Source: Ruminococcaceae bacterium UBA2806
Lineage (GTDB): Bacteria > Bacillota > Clostridia > Oscillospirales > Acutalibacteraceae
DNA length: 30,114 bases
Reading direction: 5' to 3'
NCBI GenBank assembly: GCA_002351795.1
Contig: DEHG01000013.1
Location: 1 to 30,114, forward strand
Part shown: positions 15,854 to 24,765 of the stretch, piece by piece
Numbering within the stretch: the stretch's first letter is position 1
Layout: each line of letters begins with the position of its first letter
Notes under the pieces: model-generated
Told to the model about the DNA's origin: nothing
What the model saw: only the letters and a program-made list of their open reading frames with translations
Databases searched by the model: none
Made by a program: the position numbers and the translations under genes

Positions 15854-16016
15854 AGACTGCGCCGTAATGAGCTAAGATATAGTAGAAGTCATTGATGCTT
15901 ACCATTTGTCATTCCGAACGATAATGAACAGCCCATTTGCTGAGGGGATGGTGAAGATATTCCCATGTGATGGCTGAAATAATGTTGTTTACTATTACGG
16001 AACAGGAGGTATTATA

Positions 16017-16706
16017 GTGGCAGTATTCGCAATAGCAGATCTTCATTTGTCTTTCGGTACAGATAAACCTATGGATGTATTTCCCGGGTGGTCTGATTAT
16101 ACTGAAAAGATCGAGAAAAACTGGAAGCATCTCGTTTCCGAAAACGACACTGTAGTTATCGCCGGAGATATTTCCTGGGCAATGGATATCAGGGAAACAT
16201 ATAATGATTTCAGCTTTATCCATAGCCTTCCGGGGAAAAAGATCATGCTTAAAGGCAACCATGATTACTGGTGGACAACAAAAAAGAAAATGGATAATTA
16301 CCTGAGTGAAAACGGGTTTGACAGTATTTCGATACTTCATAATAATTTTTATCTTGCGGACGGTCTTGCACTTTGCGGGTCAAGGGGTTGGTTCTATGAT
16401 GCGGAGACGGATGCGGATATGAAGGTCCTGCACCGTGAAGCAGGCAGACTGAGGGTGTCGATAGAGCCTGCTTTAAAGGCAGGATATGAGCCGATAGTAT
16501 TCCTGCATTATCCTCCGATATATAATAATATGGAATGTACGGAGATCACTGATATACTGAAAGAATACGGTATCAGAAAATGCTTTTACGGTCATATCCA
16601 CGGCGGCACTGCGGCAAAACGTGCTTTTATCGGAGAACGTGACGGAGTAAGCTATAAGCTTATTGCCTGTGACTATATTGGTTTCATGCCGCTTGCGGTA
16701 TTGTAG
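16017..16706 (+). CDS. calcineurin-like metallophosphoesterase
   Basis: A 229-residue cytosolic metallophosphoesterase. The five ligand motifs are present: ADLHLS (Asp 8, His 10), AGDISWAMD, GNHDYWW, a His in VFLHYPP, and GHIHGG. The substrate is unknown; family members act on nucleotides, phosphoproteins or lipids. The start is GTG at 16017, supported by CAGGAGG seven to eight bases upstream. It follows thrC after a 163-base gap in which I found no promoter of good quality and no gene. Confidence 0.88.
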   Translation: MAVFAIADLHLSFGTDKPMDVFPGWSDYTEKIEKNWKHLVSENDTVVIAGDISWAMDIRETYNDFSFIHSLPGKKIMLKGNHDYWWTTKKKMDNYLSENGFDSISILHNNFYLADGLALCGSRGWFYDAETDADMKVLHREAGRLRVSIEPALKAGYEPIVFLHYPPIYNNMECTEITDILKEYGIRKCFYGHIHGGTAAKRAFIGERDGVSYKLIACDYIGFMPLAVL

Positions 16707-16724
16707 GTTTTATTGATTTTTTTG

Positions 16725-16753
16725 TTGCAATTTACAGCAAGTTATTGTATAAT
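16725..16753 (+). promoter_or_regulatory. sigma-A-type promoter of the tRNA-Ala gene
   Basis: TTGCAA (16725-16730) and TATAAT (16748-16753) are separated by exactly 17 bp. A start near 16760 gives a precursor with a leader of about 37 nt. Confidence 0.85.
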
Positions 16754-16796
16754 ATTATCAGTTGATAGCTTGAAACAGTAAGCTTCAAACTGATAC

Positions 16797-16869
16797 GGGG
16801 GTATAGCTCAGCTGGGAGAGTGCTTGACTGGCAGTCAAGAGGTCACGGGTTCGAGCCCCGTTATCTCCA
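16797..16869 (+). tRNA. tRNA-Ala (anticodon GGC)
   Basis: A 73-nt cloverleaf. The acceptor GGGGGTA pairs with TATCTCC and includes the G3-U70 wobble that identifies alanine tRNA. D-arm region TAGCTCAGCTGGGAGAGT; anticodon stem CTTGA/TCAAG with loop CTGGCAG, so the anticodon is GGC; T-arm ACGGG/CCCGT with loop TTCGAGC; discriminator A. The 3' CCA is not encoded (TTT follows), so CCA must be added by an enzyme. Confidence 0.97.
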
Positions 16870-16881
16870 TTTATATTGCAT

Positions 16882-16911
16882 AAAAAGCCGCTTTTTAACA
16901 AGCGTTTTTTT
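16882..16911 (+). terminator. probable terminator of the tRNA-Ala transcript
   Basis: AAAAAG pairs with CTTTTT around CCG, and a second pairing CGC/GCG leads into a run of seven T at 16905-16911. Either fold gives a terminator just downstream of the tRNA. Confidence 0.55.
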
Positions 16912-16945
16912 ATCATTTTAATATGCATGAAGTTTATAAAAATAT

Positions 16946-16979
16946 GATCCGGCAGTTCTTGGTTAAGAGCTGCCGGATC
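16946..16979 (-). terminator. hairpin terminator after the Ca2+ ATPase, bidirectional
   Basis: A 14-bp stem (16946-16959 with 16966-16979, one G-U pair) has a 6-base loop. On the minus strand it is followed by ATATTTTTAT and lies 17 bases beyond the ATPase stop codon. On the plus strand a T run follows at 16985-16991. Confidence 0.8.
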
Positions 16980-16995
16980 AAAGCTTTTTTTGTAA

Positions 16996-19629
16996 TTATT
17001 TCTTTATTGAAATGATCATCTTGCGTACAATGTCTATCGGTATTATCATTATTGCAGCGATAAGACACATTAACCATGATTTAGGATCAAGCGCCCTTAC
17101 ACTGAGGAAATCACCGCCGAATGTTACGAATACGAACTGGAGAAGAAGTATCCCGCCCATTACAAGAATGAAATTGATGTTCTGTTTAAGACCTTTGAAA
17201 AGGTTGATCCCCTCGGATCTTGCATTGAAGCCGTTGAATGCTATAGACATCATAAATGTCGCAAACAGAGCGGATTTAAGATAGAGAGCATTGTCGGCGG
17301 TCATTACAGCATTTCTGCTGGGGTCAATGAACAGCTCTGAAATTGCAGGAATGAACAGAATGGAAAGACATACGCACATAATATACAGTGCAGCTATGAT
17401 GATCTCAACGAACATTGATTTTGTTACGATACCTGCTTTTCTCGGAACAGGCTTGTCTTTCATATATTCTTCCATAGGCGGCTCGCTGCCGAAAGCTATT
17501 GCCGCAAGCGTATCCATTGCAAGATTTATCACAAGAAGCTGTACAACAGTGAGGATGTTTCCGAAGGTACTGTGTATGTCAAGTATCGGACCGAGGAAAC
17601 ACATCATTACCGCAGCAACATTTACTGTAAGCTGGAATACAAGGAATTTGCGGATAGTTTTGAACATTGTTCGTCCGTAAAGGATCGCTTTCTTTATCGA
17701 CAGGAAATTATCATCAAGTATTGTGATATCGCCGGCGGCTTTTGCTACCTCTGTGCCGCTGCCCATTGCAAAGCCTACATCAGCCTTCTTTAAAGCGGGT
17801 GAATCGTTTACGCCGTCGCCTGTCATGCCGACTACAAGATCCATCTCCTGTGCAATTCTTACAAGCCTGCTCTTATCCATAGGCAGCGCTCTTGCAACAA
17901 CACGGAGCTTTGGCAGTATCTCCTTTACTTCATCATTGCTCAGATCGCCAAGCTCAGCGGAGGTGAGTGCTACCTCATCCTTTGACGTCAGAAGTCCTGC
18001 ATCCTTTGCGATAGCAACGGCAGTTTCTTTTCTGTCGCCTGTTATCATTACAACCTGAATCCCGGCAGCCTTTACCTCACGGATAGCATCGGCAGCCTCT
18101 TTTCTTACGTTGTCACGGATGCTGAGAATACAAATTAGCGTCAGATCACCGTCGCCGCTTTCTCCGTCAGCCTTTGCAACTGCAAGCAGACGCATGGAAC
18201 GTGCTGCCTGACCGTTGATATATGTAGTGAGATAATTCTTTTCTACAAGCTCTTTTTCCTTTCCGTGCTCGTCAATATATTTAATGCATCGGTTGAGTAT
18301 CTTTTCAGGCGCACCCTTGATGTATGTAACTGAACCGTTTTCTCTTTTAACGGTAAGACTTGAATATTTTTTTGCGGAATCGAACGGGTCAAAATTCCTT
18401 ACATCCTCAACAGGGAGTTTGTCATAATATTCATCTCTGTCGATAAACGCCATAAGCGCTCTGTCTGTACTGTTGCCGCCTATAATAGCGCCGTCAGATA
18501 CAGCGGCGGAGTTATTTACACCGATACCTGTAAGGATATCAAGGCGCAGTCCGGCGGGTATCTCTTCAAGTGACTTGAAGGAACGGACATTACCTGTTGT
18601 TACCTCTGTAACGGAAAGCTTTCCTTCTGTAATGGTACCTGTTTTATCTGTGAAAAGAAGGCTGAGACTTCCGGCAGTTTCAAGTCCGTTTATATTGCGG
18701 ACAAGAACGTTATCCTTTGCCATTTTCATACTCTGGAATGACAGCAGTACCGATGTGAGCATCGGCAGACCTTCGGGAACTGCACATACGATGACTGTAA
18801 TGGCAATTGTAATAGCGTCAATAAGCAGCTTTACCCAGCCCCATACATCGGAAGGAGACTGACCGAGAATTATTGTTTTGGCAATTACTGCAATGATAAT
18901 AAGCGCTGCGCCGACATAGCCGAATACTGATATCTGTTTTGCAAGATGGGCAAGCTTCAGCTGCAGCGGAGTTTTTCTTGTTTCTTCCTGCACCTCAAGC
19001 GCAAGCTGACCGAACATTGTCTTATCGCCTACGACCTTGACCTGCATATATCCCTCTTCCGAACAGACGACCGTACCTCTGTATACATAATGCTTATTCA
19101 GAAGATCCTTGATGTCATATTGATTGCCGTCGGCGGGCATTTTTTCAGCTTCCTCGGTTTCACCGTTGAGCGCTGCCTGATCGACCTTTATATTTCCCTT
19201 GGCCATTTCGCCGTCTGCGGCTATTTTGTCGCCTGACTGCAGATAAAGGATATCACCGACAACTATCTCGCTTACATGTATCTCTTTAAGCTGTCCGTCA
19301 CGGATAACCTTAGCGGTTTCCTTTGCTTCCTCCTCAGCCTTCAATGCGGAGGCTTTTCCCTCTTGTTTATGCTGACTGACAGAGGATACTCCGTTTGCAA
19401 TAAGTATTGCGATAAGAACGCCTACAGGTTCATACCAGTCTGCCTTTCCCATAAAGAACAATACGACCTGTATTGCAAGCGCAACAAGAAGTATTATTAT
19501 CATGGGATCAGCAAAGCCTTTAAGGAATTTTTTCCAAAGCGGTTCGGGAGGTATCTGTGTAAGATCATTACTTCCGTGTTCCTGTCTGCTTTTTTCGACC
19601 TCAGCCTCTGTAAGACCGGTCATTTTCAT
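16996..19629 (-). CDS. calcium-translocating P-type ATPase, PMCA type
   Basis: An 877-residue membrane pump that exports Ca2+ from the cytosol using ATP. An N-terminal cation-ATPase domain is followed by two hydrophobic segments (about 40-60, 67-85), the actuator loop with LNGET in place of TGES, and VCAVPEGLP (282-289) as the ion-binding proline kink. The phosphorylated Asp 328 is in TDKTGTIT, with TGDGVNDSPAL in the hinge and NLAMDTLAA in the C-terminal membrane half. ATG 19629 is used because AAGGG lies upstream at good spacing; GTG 19638 is an alternative. It is 26 bases after the ABC permease and probably in one operon with it. Confidence 0.93.
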   Translation of the reverse strand: MKMTGLTEAEVEKSRQEHGSNDLTQIPPEPLWKKFLKGFADPMIIILLVALAIQVVLFFMGKADWYEPVGVLIAILIANGVSSVSQHKQEGKASALKAEEEAKETAKVIRDGQLKEIHVSEIVVGDILYLQSGDKIAADGEMAKGNIKVDQAALNGETEEAEKMPADGNQYDIKDLLNKHYVYRGTVVCSEEGYMQVKVVGDKTMFGQLALEVQEETRKTPLQLKLAHLAKQISVFGYVGAALIIIAVIAKTIILGQSPSDVWGWVKLLIDAITIAITVIVCAVPEGLPMLTSVLLSFQSMKMAKDNVLVRNINGLETAGSLSLLFTDKTGTITEGKLSVTEVTTGNVRSFKSLEEIPAGLRLDILTGIGVNNSAAVSDGAIIGGNSTDRALMAFIDRDEYYDKLPVEDVRNFDPFDSAKKYSSLTVKRENGSVTYIKGAPEKILNRCIKYIDEHGKEKELVEKNYLTTYINGQAARSMRLLAVAKADGESGDGDLTLICILSIRDNVRKEAADAIREVKAAGIQVVMITGDRKETAVAIAKDAGLLTSKDEVALTSAELGDLSNDEVKEILPKLRVVARALPMDKSRLVRIAQEMDLVVGMTGDGVNDSPALKKADVGFAMGSGTEVAKAAGDITILDDNFLSIKKAILYGRTMFKTIRKFLVFQLTVNVAAVMMCFLGPILDIHSTFGNILTVVQLLVINLAMDTLAAIAFGSEPPMEEYMKDKPVPRKAGIVTKSMFVEIIIAALYIMCVCLSILFIPAISELFIDPSRNAVMTADNALYLKSALFATFMMSIAFNGFNARSEGINLFKGLKQNINFILVMGGILLLQFVFVTFGGDFLSVRALDPKSWLMCLIAAIMIIPIDIVRKMIISIKK

Positions 19630-19655
19630 ATGGATCACCCTTTCATTGATAAAGA

Positions 19656-20891
19656 TTATTTCTTTCCGAGCATTTTTATTATCTGTGCCGGTTTCGGCGG
19701 GTTGCCGTACATAAGTACGCCTATCTTATAGATTGCGGATGCGAGCGCACCAAACAGAATTACAGTAACTATCTGCAGTGCAATTGATACTATCAGCTCC
19801 CATACCGGAACATCAATAAGAATAGCCCGCACAAACATTGCCATAGGCGCAGACAGCGGTATGTATGACAATACAGTCATAGCCGTACTGTCTATCATGT
19901 CACCTGAGCAAAGGAATACTACAGCCATATATATTCCTGTAAGCAGGAATATAACAGGAGTGGTCAGACCGCTGAGATCCTCTGTTTTTGACGCAAATGA
20001 GGCAAGCGCACCGAGCAGAAAGGCATAGATAAAATATCCGAGTATAAAGAATACAAGCGCCAATGCAAGAGTCTCAGGCGGGAAGTTGATATACTCTTTC
20101 AGTTCCTCGGGAATAGCGTCAGCCGGCGCATACTGCATTGAACAGCCAAGCGACAGGAAAATAAGCCCTAACTGTGTAAGACCCGCAAGTCCTGAACCGA
20201 ATACTTTGCCGAACATTAGCTCAGACGGCTTTGCACAGGTAATGAGCAGCTCCATAGCTCTTGTGTTTTTCTCGCTGACAACGCTTTGCTGCACCATATT
20301 TCCGTATGTAGCAATAGCCATGAACAGAACGATCATAATGATATAGACAGGGAAATAATTCTTTGTGATATCCGCCCCGGTTGTAACAAGCTCCGAAAAA
20401 TACGACATTCCGAGTATCTCGTCTGTTTTTTCGGGTGATACGCCCTGCTTTTCTAATTCCGTTTTTTCAAACATATGTTTTATTATTTCTGTGATGTACT
20501 GCTGATCCGAATTGTACAAGGTCTGATTCTTTGTGATGTATGTAAATGCATTAGGTGCTGTAATATCTACGGCAAAGGTATATGTGCCGTCGTCTACCTT
20601 GCTTTCAATCTCTTTTCTTTCATCGTCCGAGATTACGATCTCATATCCCGGAAATGCCGCAGAAAATGAAGATTTAAGAAGTTCATCATCATATACGCTT
20701 TTTTTCAGGGCAATTGCAGGTGGCTTGTCATCAATCTGCTGTTCATCCTCGGAAGTGAGAGATGTTATCACTTCGGGGAGAAATGCAAAAAGCAATGAAG
20801 CGCATACGAGAAAGGCTGTTATGATAATAAACGCTTTATTTCTGATGCAGGTAAGATATTCAAATCCAAGTATAGTAAAAAACTTTTTCAT
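19656..20891 (-). CDS. ABC-2 type exporter permease, NatB-like
   Basis: A 411-residue permease. One membrane segment near 17-39 is followed by an extracytoplasmic domain of about 130 residues, and then a cluster of five or so segments from about 170 onward. This layout is that of NatB/YhaP-type ABC-2 permeases, where NatAB extrudes Na+ in B. subtilis. The C-terminal half contains VVSEKNTRAMELLITCAKPSELMFGK, the conserved cytosolic loop of the family. Substrate is not determined. Its ATG overlaps the stop codon of the ATPase gene upstream (ATGA), showing coupling. Confidence 0.88.
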   Translation of the reverse strand: MKKFFTILGFEYLTCIRNKAFIIITAFLVCASLLFAFLPEVITSLTSEDEQQIDDKPPAIALKKSVYDDELLKSSFSAAFPGYEIVISDDERKEIESKVDDGTYTFAVDITAPNAFTYITKNQTLYNSDQQYITEIIKHMFEKTELEKQGVSPEKTDEILGMSYFSELVTTGADITKNYFPVYIIMIVLFMAIATYGNMVQQSVVSEKNTRAMELLITCAKPSELMFGKVFGSGLAGLTQLGLIFLSLGCSMQYAPADAIPEELKEYINFPPETLALALVFFILGYFIYAFLLGALASFASKTEDLSGLTTPVIFLLTGIYMAVVFLCSGDMIDSTAMTVLSYIPLSAPMAMFVRAILIDVPVWELIVSIALQIVTVILFGALASAIYKIGVLMYGNPPKPAQIIKMLGKK

Positions 20892-21805
20892 ACTCCGCCC
20901 TCCGTATACTGTACAAAGATATCATTAAGCGACGGTTCTTTTACAATGAAACCGTCAAATTCGTACTTGTTGCTGAGCAGAAGTGACAAAAGCTCATCTT
21001 TTCTTTTTGCGCTGCTGAGCTTTACGGAAACGCAGCCGTTTTTGCCGTCAATATCGGCAGACTGTATACCGTCTGAAAATTTTGATTTAATAAAATCGGT
21101 CATTTCTTCCGGCTTTTGGGAGAAAATATTAATTGTATCTCTCGGATAGCTGCGCTTTATATCGTTTATCTTACCGCTTACTGATATCTGACCGCTGTTC
21201 AGAATATTGATATCGGTGCAGAATTCTTCGATATAATTCATCTGATGGCTTGAGAGAATTGCTGCGGCGCCGCCTTCAATGCTTTCGGTAATTACTTCCT
21301 TCAATAGCATGGCATTCACGGGATCAAGACCCGAAAACGGTTCGTCAAGTATAACAAGCTCAGGATCACAAAGCAAAGTAGCGGCAAGCTGTATTTTTTG
21401 CTGATTTCCCTTGCTGAGAGTATCAAGCTTTTTATCCTTATATTCAGTCATGCCCATCCGGTCAAGCCATTTTGCCGAAGCCTCTCTTGCCTGCTGCTTT
21501 GAAAGTCCCCTGAGCTTTCCGAAATATACAAGCTGTTCACCGATCTTCTGTTTGGGATAAAGCCCTCTTTCCTCCGGCAGATAGCCTATCCGTATTTTAT
21601 CTCTTTCGATCTTTTTTCCGTCAACAAGAATTTCTCCGCTGTCCTGAAAAAACACTCCCATAATAATTCGTATGGATGTAGTTTTCCCGGCGCCGTTGCG
21701 TCCGAGCAGACCGACAGCCTTTCCGCTTTCAGATTCAAAGGTTATGCCTTTAAGCACCTGTTTTTCTCCGAAGCTTTTTTTCAATTCCTTGATCTCAATT
21801 TTCAT
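20888..21805 (-). CDS. ABC transporter ATP-binding protein, NatA-like
   Basis: A 305-residue ATPase subunit. Walker A GRNGAGKTT (about 34-42), signature LSKGNQQK and Walker B LVILDEPFSGLDP follow in order, then a switch His in LSSHQMN. A C-terminal extension of about 90 residues is as in NatA/CcmA-type exporters. ATG 21805 is six bases after AAAGGAGG; the frame opens at GTG 21808. Pairs with the overlapping permease gene. No promoter is obvious in the 41-base gap to the asparaginase gene, so both may share its transcript. Confidence 0.92.
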   Translation of the reverse strand: MKIEIKELKKSFGEKQVLKGITFESESGKAVGLLGRNGAGKTTSIRIIMGVFFQDSGEILVDGKKIERDKIRIGYLPEERGLYPKQKIGEQLVYFGKLRGLSKQQAREASAKWLDRMGMTEYKDKKLDTLSKGNQQKIQLAATLLCDPELVILDEPFSGLDPVNAMLLKEVITESIEGGAAAILSSHQMNYIEEFCTDINILNSGQISVSGKINDIKRSYPRDTINIFSQKPEEMTDFIKSKFSDGIQSADIDGKNGCVSVKLSSAKRKDELLSLLLSNKYEFDGFIVKEPSLNDIFVQYTEGGV

Positions 21806-21846
21806 CACAAACCTCCTTTGTTGTGAACATAGCAGTTGATATATAG

Positions 21847-22839
21847 CTATATAATTTCATGATAGATGTTTTTTCTCATAAATCCGGCAATGTCATCGGG
21901 ATAAAGATTTACCGCAAGCAAAAGCTTTGCATAGGCGCTTTCATTTCCCGTATCAAAGACCGGAATTGCTCCGTTTTTCAAGAGAATATCGCTTGTTTCG
22001 TAAATGGAATTATTGTTGCTTTTCAGTGAACATAAAAACATCGGTATTCCTCTTTCCCTGCATCTTTCAAGCAGAAAAAGTGCCTTTTCCGAAACTGTCC
22101 CCGAATGATAGGTGATATGAAGAACAGCTCCGGCGTTTTCAGGAATTGTAATGCTTTTGTATTCGAGAGAAGGGTATGGATGGACAAGCAGAACGCTTTT
22201 ACGGAAACCAATATCAGAAAGTCCGGGCATCATATCATGCTTTGTATCATCTGACAACAGATCGCCTGAGATCATGCCTTTTTCATTAATATATACCGGC
22301 GGCAGATCATCACAGCTTGTAAAAACATCATTTATCCTGTCCGCCTCGCATAATCTTGTAGGAATAAATATTCTTGCATATTTATCCGTTTTATTTTTAT
22401 AGACTGTATAGACACCGTTTTCAGACTGTAATATCAGATCAACACAGGCTTTGAAATTAATAAGCGCATTGCTTCGCTTGTCATCAGGTACATAATCCGA
22501 GGCGGTGATAACAACAGGCAAGCCGATATTGTTCAGACACAGACCGAGCATTGCCGAACTGTACGAAAGAGTATCGCTCCCGTGGGTAATGATAATACCA
22601 TCAAAACCAGAAAGATCTGAATTTATTATAAATCGGATAAGCTTTTCCCAGTTTCCGACAAAAAGATCCTCACTTAAAATATTATAAGGTTTTTCTGTAA
22701 CAAATTCAATACCATCCGCAGGAAATTTATTTCTATACATCTCAAGCACACGGCAGTCTGTCTGAGCTGCGGAAATAATACCGTTGTTTTCACAGCTTCC
22801 TATAGTTCCGCCTGTCAGTATCAGCAGTATTTTTTTCAT
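21847..22839 (-). CDS. asparaginase/glutaminase-family amidohydrolase, divergent
   Basis: A 330-residue cytosolic protein with the asparaginase N-terminal motif LTGGTIGS (Thr 12 as nucleophile) and the second motif ITHGSDTLSYSSAML. At the position of the usual Thr-Asp pair the sequence is Ser-Asp (88-89). The C-terminal half, from about residue 215, has the second Rossmann-like domain (HITYHSGTVSEKALFLLERC). A Lys in the usual catalytic region is not obvious. It has no signal peptide. A strong promoter lies at 22923-22952. A weak AAGGTGA precedes the ATG. Activity on Asn is plausible but not proven. Confidence 0.8.
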   Translation of the reverse strand: MKKILLILTGGTIGSCENNGIISAAQTDCRVLEMYRNKFPADGIEFVTEKPYNILSEDLFVGNWEKLIRFIINSDLSGFDGIIITHGSDTLSYSSAMLGLCLNNIGLPVVITASDYVPDDKRSNALINFKACVDLILQSENGVYTVYKNKTDKYARIFIPTRLCEADRINDVFTSCDDLPPVYINEKGMISGDLLSDDTKHDMMPGLSDIGFRKSVLLVHPYPSLEYKSITIPENAGAVLHITYHSGTVSEKALFLLERCRERGIPMFLCSLKSNNNSIYETSDILLKNGAIPVFDTGNESAYAKLLLAVNLYPDDIAGFMRKNIYHEII

Positions 22840-22922
22840 ATCTGTTCAATCACCTTCAAAAAAATTCGTTGCTGTTTGTTATCATTGATCCGCTAAATTA
22901 TTTATCGGACGTTTCCTTAAAT

Positions 22923-22952
22923 ATTATACTATCACGCTCTCTGTCTTGTCAA
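22923..22952 (-). promoter_or_regulatory. strong sigma-A-type promoter upstream of the asparaginase-like gene
   Basis: On the minus strand a consensus TTGACA (22947-22952) and TATAAT (22923-22928) are separated by 18 bp, and the leader to the ATG is about 75 nt. It is the best match to consensus in the window. Confidence 0.85.
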
Positions 22953-22979
22953 CTATGTGCCTAAGTTTCACGAAGTATA

Positions 22980-23009
22980 GGGCTGTCACAGTGAAAAATG
23001 TGACAGCCC
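22980..23009 (-). terminator. hairpin after sigE, possible terminator
   Basis: A perfect 11-bp stem (22980-22990 with 22999-23009) with an 8-base loop lies 23 bases beyond the sigE stop. A run of T does not follow on either strand, so efficiency is uncertain. It separates sigE from the downstream promoter at 22923-22952. Confidence 0.55.
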
Positions 23010-23032
23010 CGGAAAAATCAGGAACAGCATAT

Positions 23033-23755
23033 TTATGCAGATCTGAAAGTATCAGTCATTTCATTTCGCAGGCGGCGGATTATCTTCTTTTCAAGGCGGG
23101 AAATATAAGACTGTGAAATTCCAAGAGCGTCTGCAACCTCCTTCTGAGTGTGAGCTTTTTTCCCGCCAAGACCGAAACGCATTTCCATTATTTTAAGCTC
23201 TCTTCCGCTAAGTCTGCCGACAGCGCACAACAGCTGATGCTTTTCGGATTCCTTTTCAATTCGGATGTTTACGGTATCGCTGTCACTTCCGAGAATATCG
23301 GCTATCAGAAGCTCATTTCCGTCATAATCAACATTAAGCGGTTCATCAAGCGAGATTTCATTTTTTTGCTGAGTTGTTTTCCGCAGAAACATAAGAATCT
23401 CGTTTTCAATGCATCTTGAAGCATAGGTCGCAAGCTTTATGTTTTTTTCCGGGCGGAATGTGCCTACTGCCTTTATCAGTCCTATCGTACCTATTGAGAT
23501 AAGATCCTCGACATTTACCCCGGAGGATTCAAACTTTTTTGCTATATATACTACCAGCCTCAGATTATGAGTAATAAGCAGTTCTTTCGCATCTTCCTCA
23601 CCATTGCAAATGCGTTTCAGGACTTTTTCTTCCTCATCACTGTCAAGCGGCGCAGGCAGTGTCTCGGGACCGTTTATGTAATAGATCCCATCATTTCCGA
23701 GCAGCATTTTTCGTAATTCTGACCATTTGTTTCCTATCTTATCAAATCTGATCAT
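23033..23755 (-). CDS. sigE: RNA polymerase sporulation sigma factor SigE
   Basis: A 240-residue sigma-70-family factor that drives mother-cell transcription early in sporulation. The first about 28 residues form the pro-sequence, with YYINGPETLPAPLD at the usual cleavage region; in B. subtilis SpoIIGA removes it. Region 2 shows NLRLVVYIAKKFE and EDLISIGTIGLIKAV, and KLATYASRCIENEILMFLR covers the -10 recognition helix. Region 4 has QKEVADALGISQSYISRLEK. ATG 23755 follows AGAAAGGAAG. Directly downstream of spoIIGA, 40 bases apart. sigG, commonly third in this locus, is not next. Confidence 0.97.
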   Translation of the reverse strand: MIRFDKIGNKWSELRKMLLGNDGIYYINGPETLPAPLDSDEEEKVLKRICNGEEDAKELLITHNLRLVVYIAKKFESSGVNVEDLISIGTIGLIKAVGTFRPEKNIKLATYASRCIENEILMFLRKTTQQKNEISLDEPLNVDYDGNELLIADILGSDSDTVNIRIEKESEKHQLLCAVGRLSGRELKIMEMRFGLGGKKAHTQKEVADALGISQSYISRLEKKIIRRLRNEMTDTFRSA

Positions 23756-23795
23756 ACTATCTTCCTTTCTGTTGCCGGCTGTAATACTTGCGGAT

Positions 23796-24605
23796 TTACG
23801 ATACCAGTTCATAGGGCACAACAGCATCCTCAGGACCTGTTATCAGCTTATTATCACACGGAGCAATATATGCATCTGCATGATATACAGCGCCGTCATA
23901 TTTTATGCTGATATCTTTTACTTTTATTCCCGTCAGCATACCATTTCCTCCTACAGATGTAAACGGTATCAGGCGGCAGCCCTGAATTTCAGTTTCCTGT
24001 AATGACGGACAGCAGGAGCGTTTTATCACTATAACGGGCAGCCCCGAAAACGGTTCTTTCAGGCTGTTGCCTGTATCAACTTTTCCGGAAAGCGAAACTT
24101 CCTTACTGTCAATAATGCATTTCATAGAACAGAGGGATGAAGAAGGACGTCCCCTTCCAGTTATCCGCATTATGACAAGCATGATAACATAACAGAATAC
24201 AGCGGTAATCACAAGTGATATCGGGGAAATGCCGATATATACGCTTGTATTGCGTATCAGTATGTTTTCCGGAGAAAAGAGCATCCAGACCGCCATCATT
24301 ATTCCGCAGTAAACAAAGCTGACAAGGAAAAAAGCTGCCGCTGCCTTGAAAAACATTTTTTTGGGCATGGGGGAAAACGCCGAGCCGACTACTGCACAGG
24401 CGGCTGCGAGGCTTATAATTAGCGAAAAGCCCGAGGGCATAGGCGGAAGAAGAATAACAAACGATGAAAGACCGCCGACTGCTGCGCCTGCCAGGAGTCG
24501 TCTTAATCTGCATGACAATGACAGGAATGTTTTTACAAGCAGAAGCAGCATATAGTCGATTATGAAATTAACGCAAAAAAGAATATCAAGGTATATGGTA
24601 TGCAA
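23796..24605 (-). CDS. spoIIGA: sigma-E processing peptidase SpoIIGA
   Basis: A 269-residue membrane aspartic protease that activates pro-SigE in response to SpoIIR. The N-terminal half has about five hydrophobic segments between residues 5 and 145. The C-terminal cytosolic part has the active-site Asp 177 in SGKVDTGNSL, followed by LPVIVI and RLIPFTSVGGNGML. The start is TTG at 24605, supported by GGGGGTGA just upstream; the next internal ATG would cut into the first membrane segment. I saw no convincing Spo0A box upstream, though the promoter should be Spo0A-dependent. Downstream gene is sigE. Confidence 0.93.
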   Translation of the reverse strand: MHTIYLDILFCVNFIIDYMLLLLVKTFLSLSCRLRRLLAGAAVGGLSSFVILLPPMPSGFSLIISLAAACAVVGSAFSPMPKKMFFKAAAAFFLVSFVYCGIMMAVWMLFSPENILIRNTSVYIGISPISLVITAVFCYVIMLVIMRITGRGRPSSSLCSMKCIIDSKEVSLSGKVDTGNSLKEPFSGLPVIVIKRSCCPSLQETEIQGCRLIPFTSVGGNGMLTGIKVKDISIKYDGAVYHADAYIAPCDNKLITGPEDAVVPYELVS

Positions 24606-24700
24606 TTTATCACCCCCTCAGACTTATGCGGATCCATTCTGTACCGCTTACAGCTATATGATACTGTAAATGGTGCCATAAAAATGTCTTATCCGCTGTA

Positions 24701-24734
24701 ATAAAAAATATCGGGAGAAAGCTTCTTCTCCCGA
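24701..24734 (-). terminator. terminator after the MazF-family gene
   Basis: TCGGGAGAA (24711-24719) pairs with TTCTCCCGA (24726-24734) around a 6-base loop. On the minus strand it is followed by TATTTTTTATT and lies 31 bases past the mazF stop, which separates mazF from spoIIGA transcription. Confidence 0.85.
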
Positions 24735-24765
24735 CATTTTACAGAAAGGTATGGTGGTCATTTTC

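Noticed and set aside
15854..16016. Possible intergenic repeat starting TGTCATTCCGAACG upstream of the metallophosphoesterase
   Set aside because: It resembles common short intergenic repeats but I see no second copy in the window and no clear inverted ends.
21840..21851. 12-base palindrome ATATAGCTATAT between the asparaginase-like gene and natA
   Set aside because: Very AT-rich and short; likely chance, with no adjacent promoter of quality.
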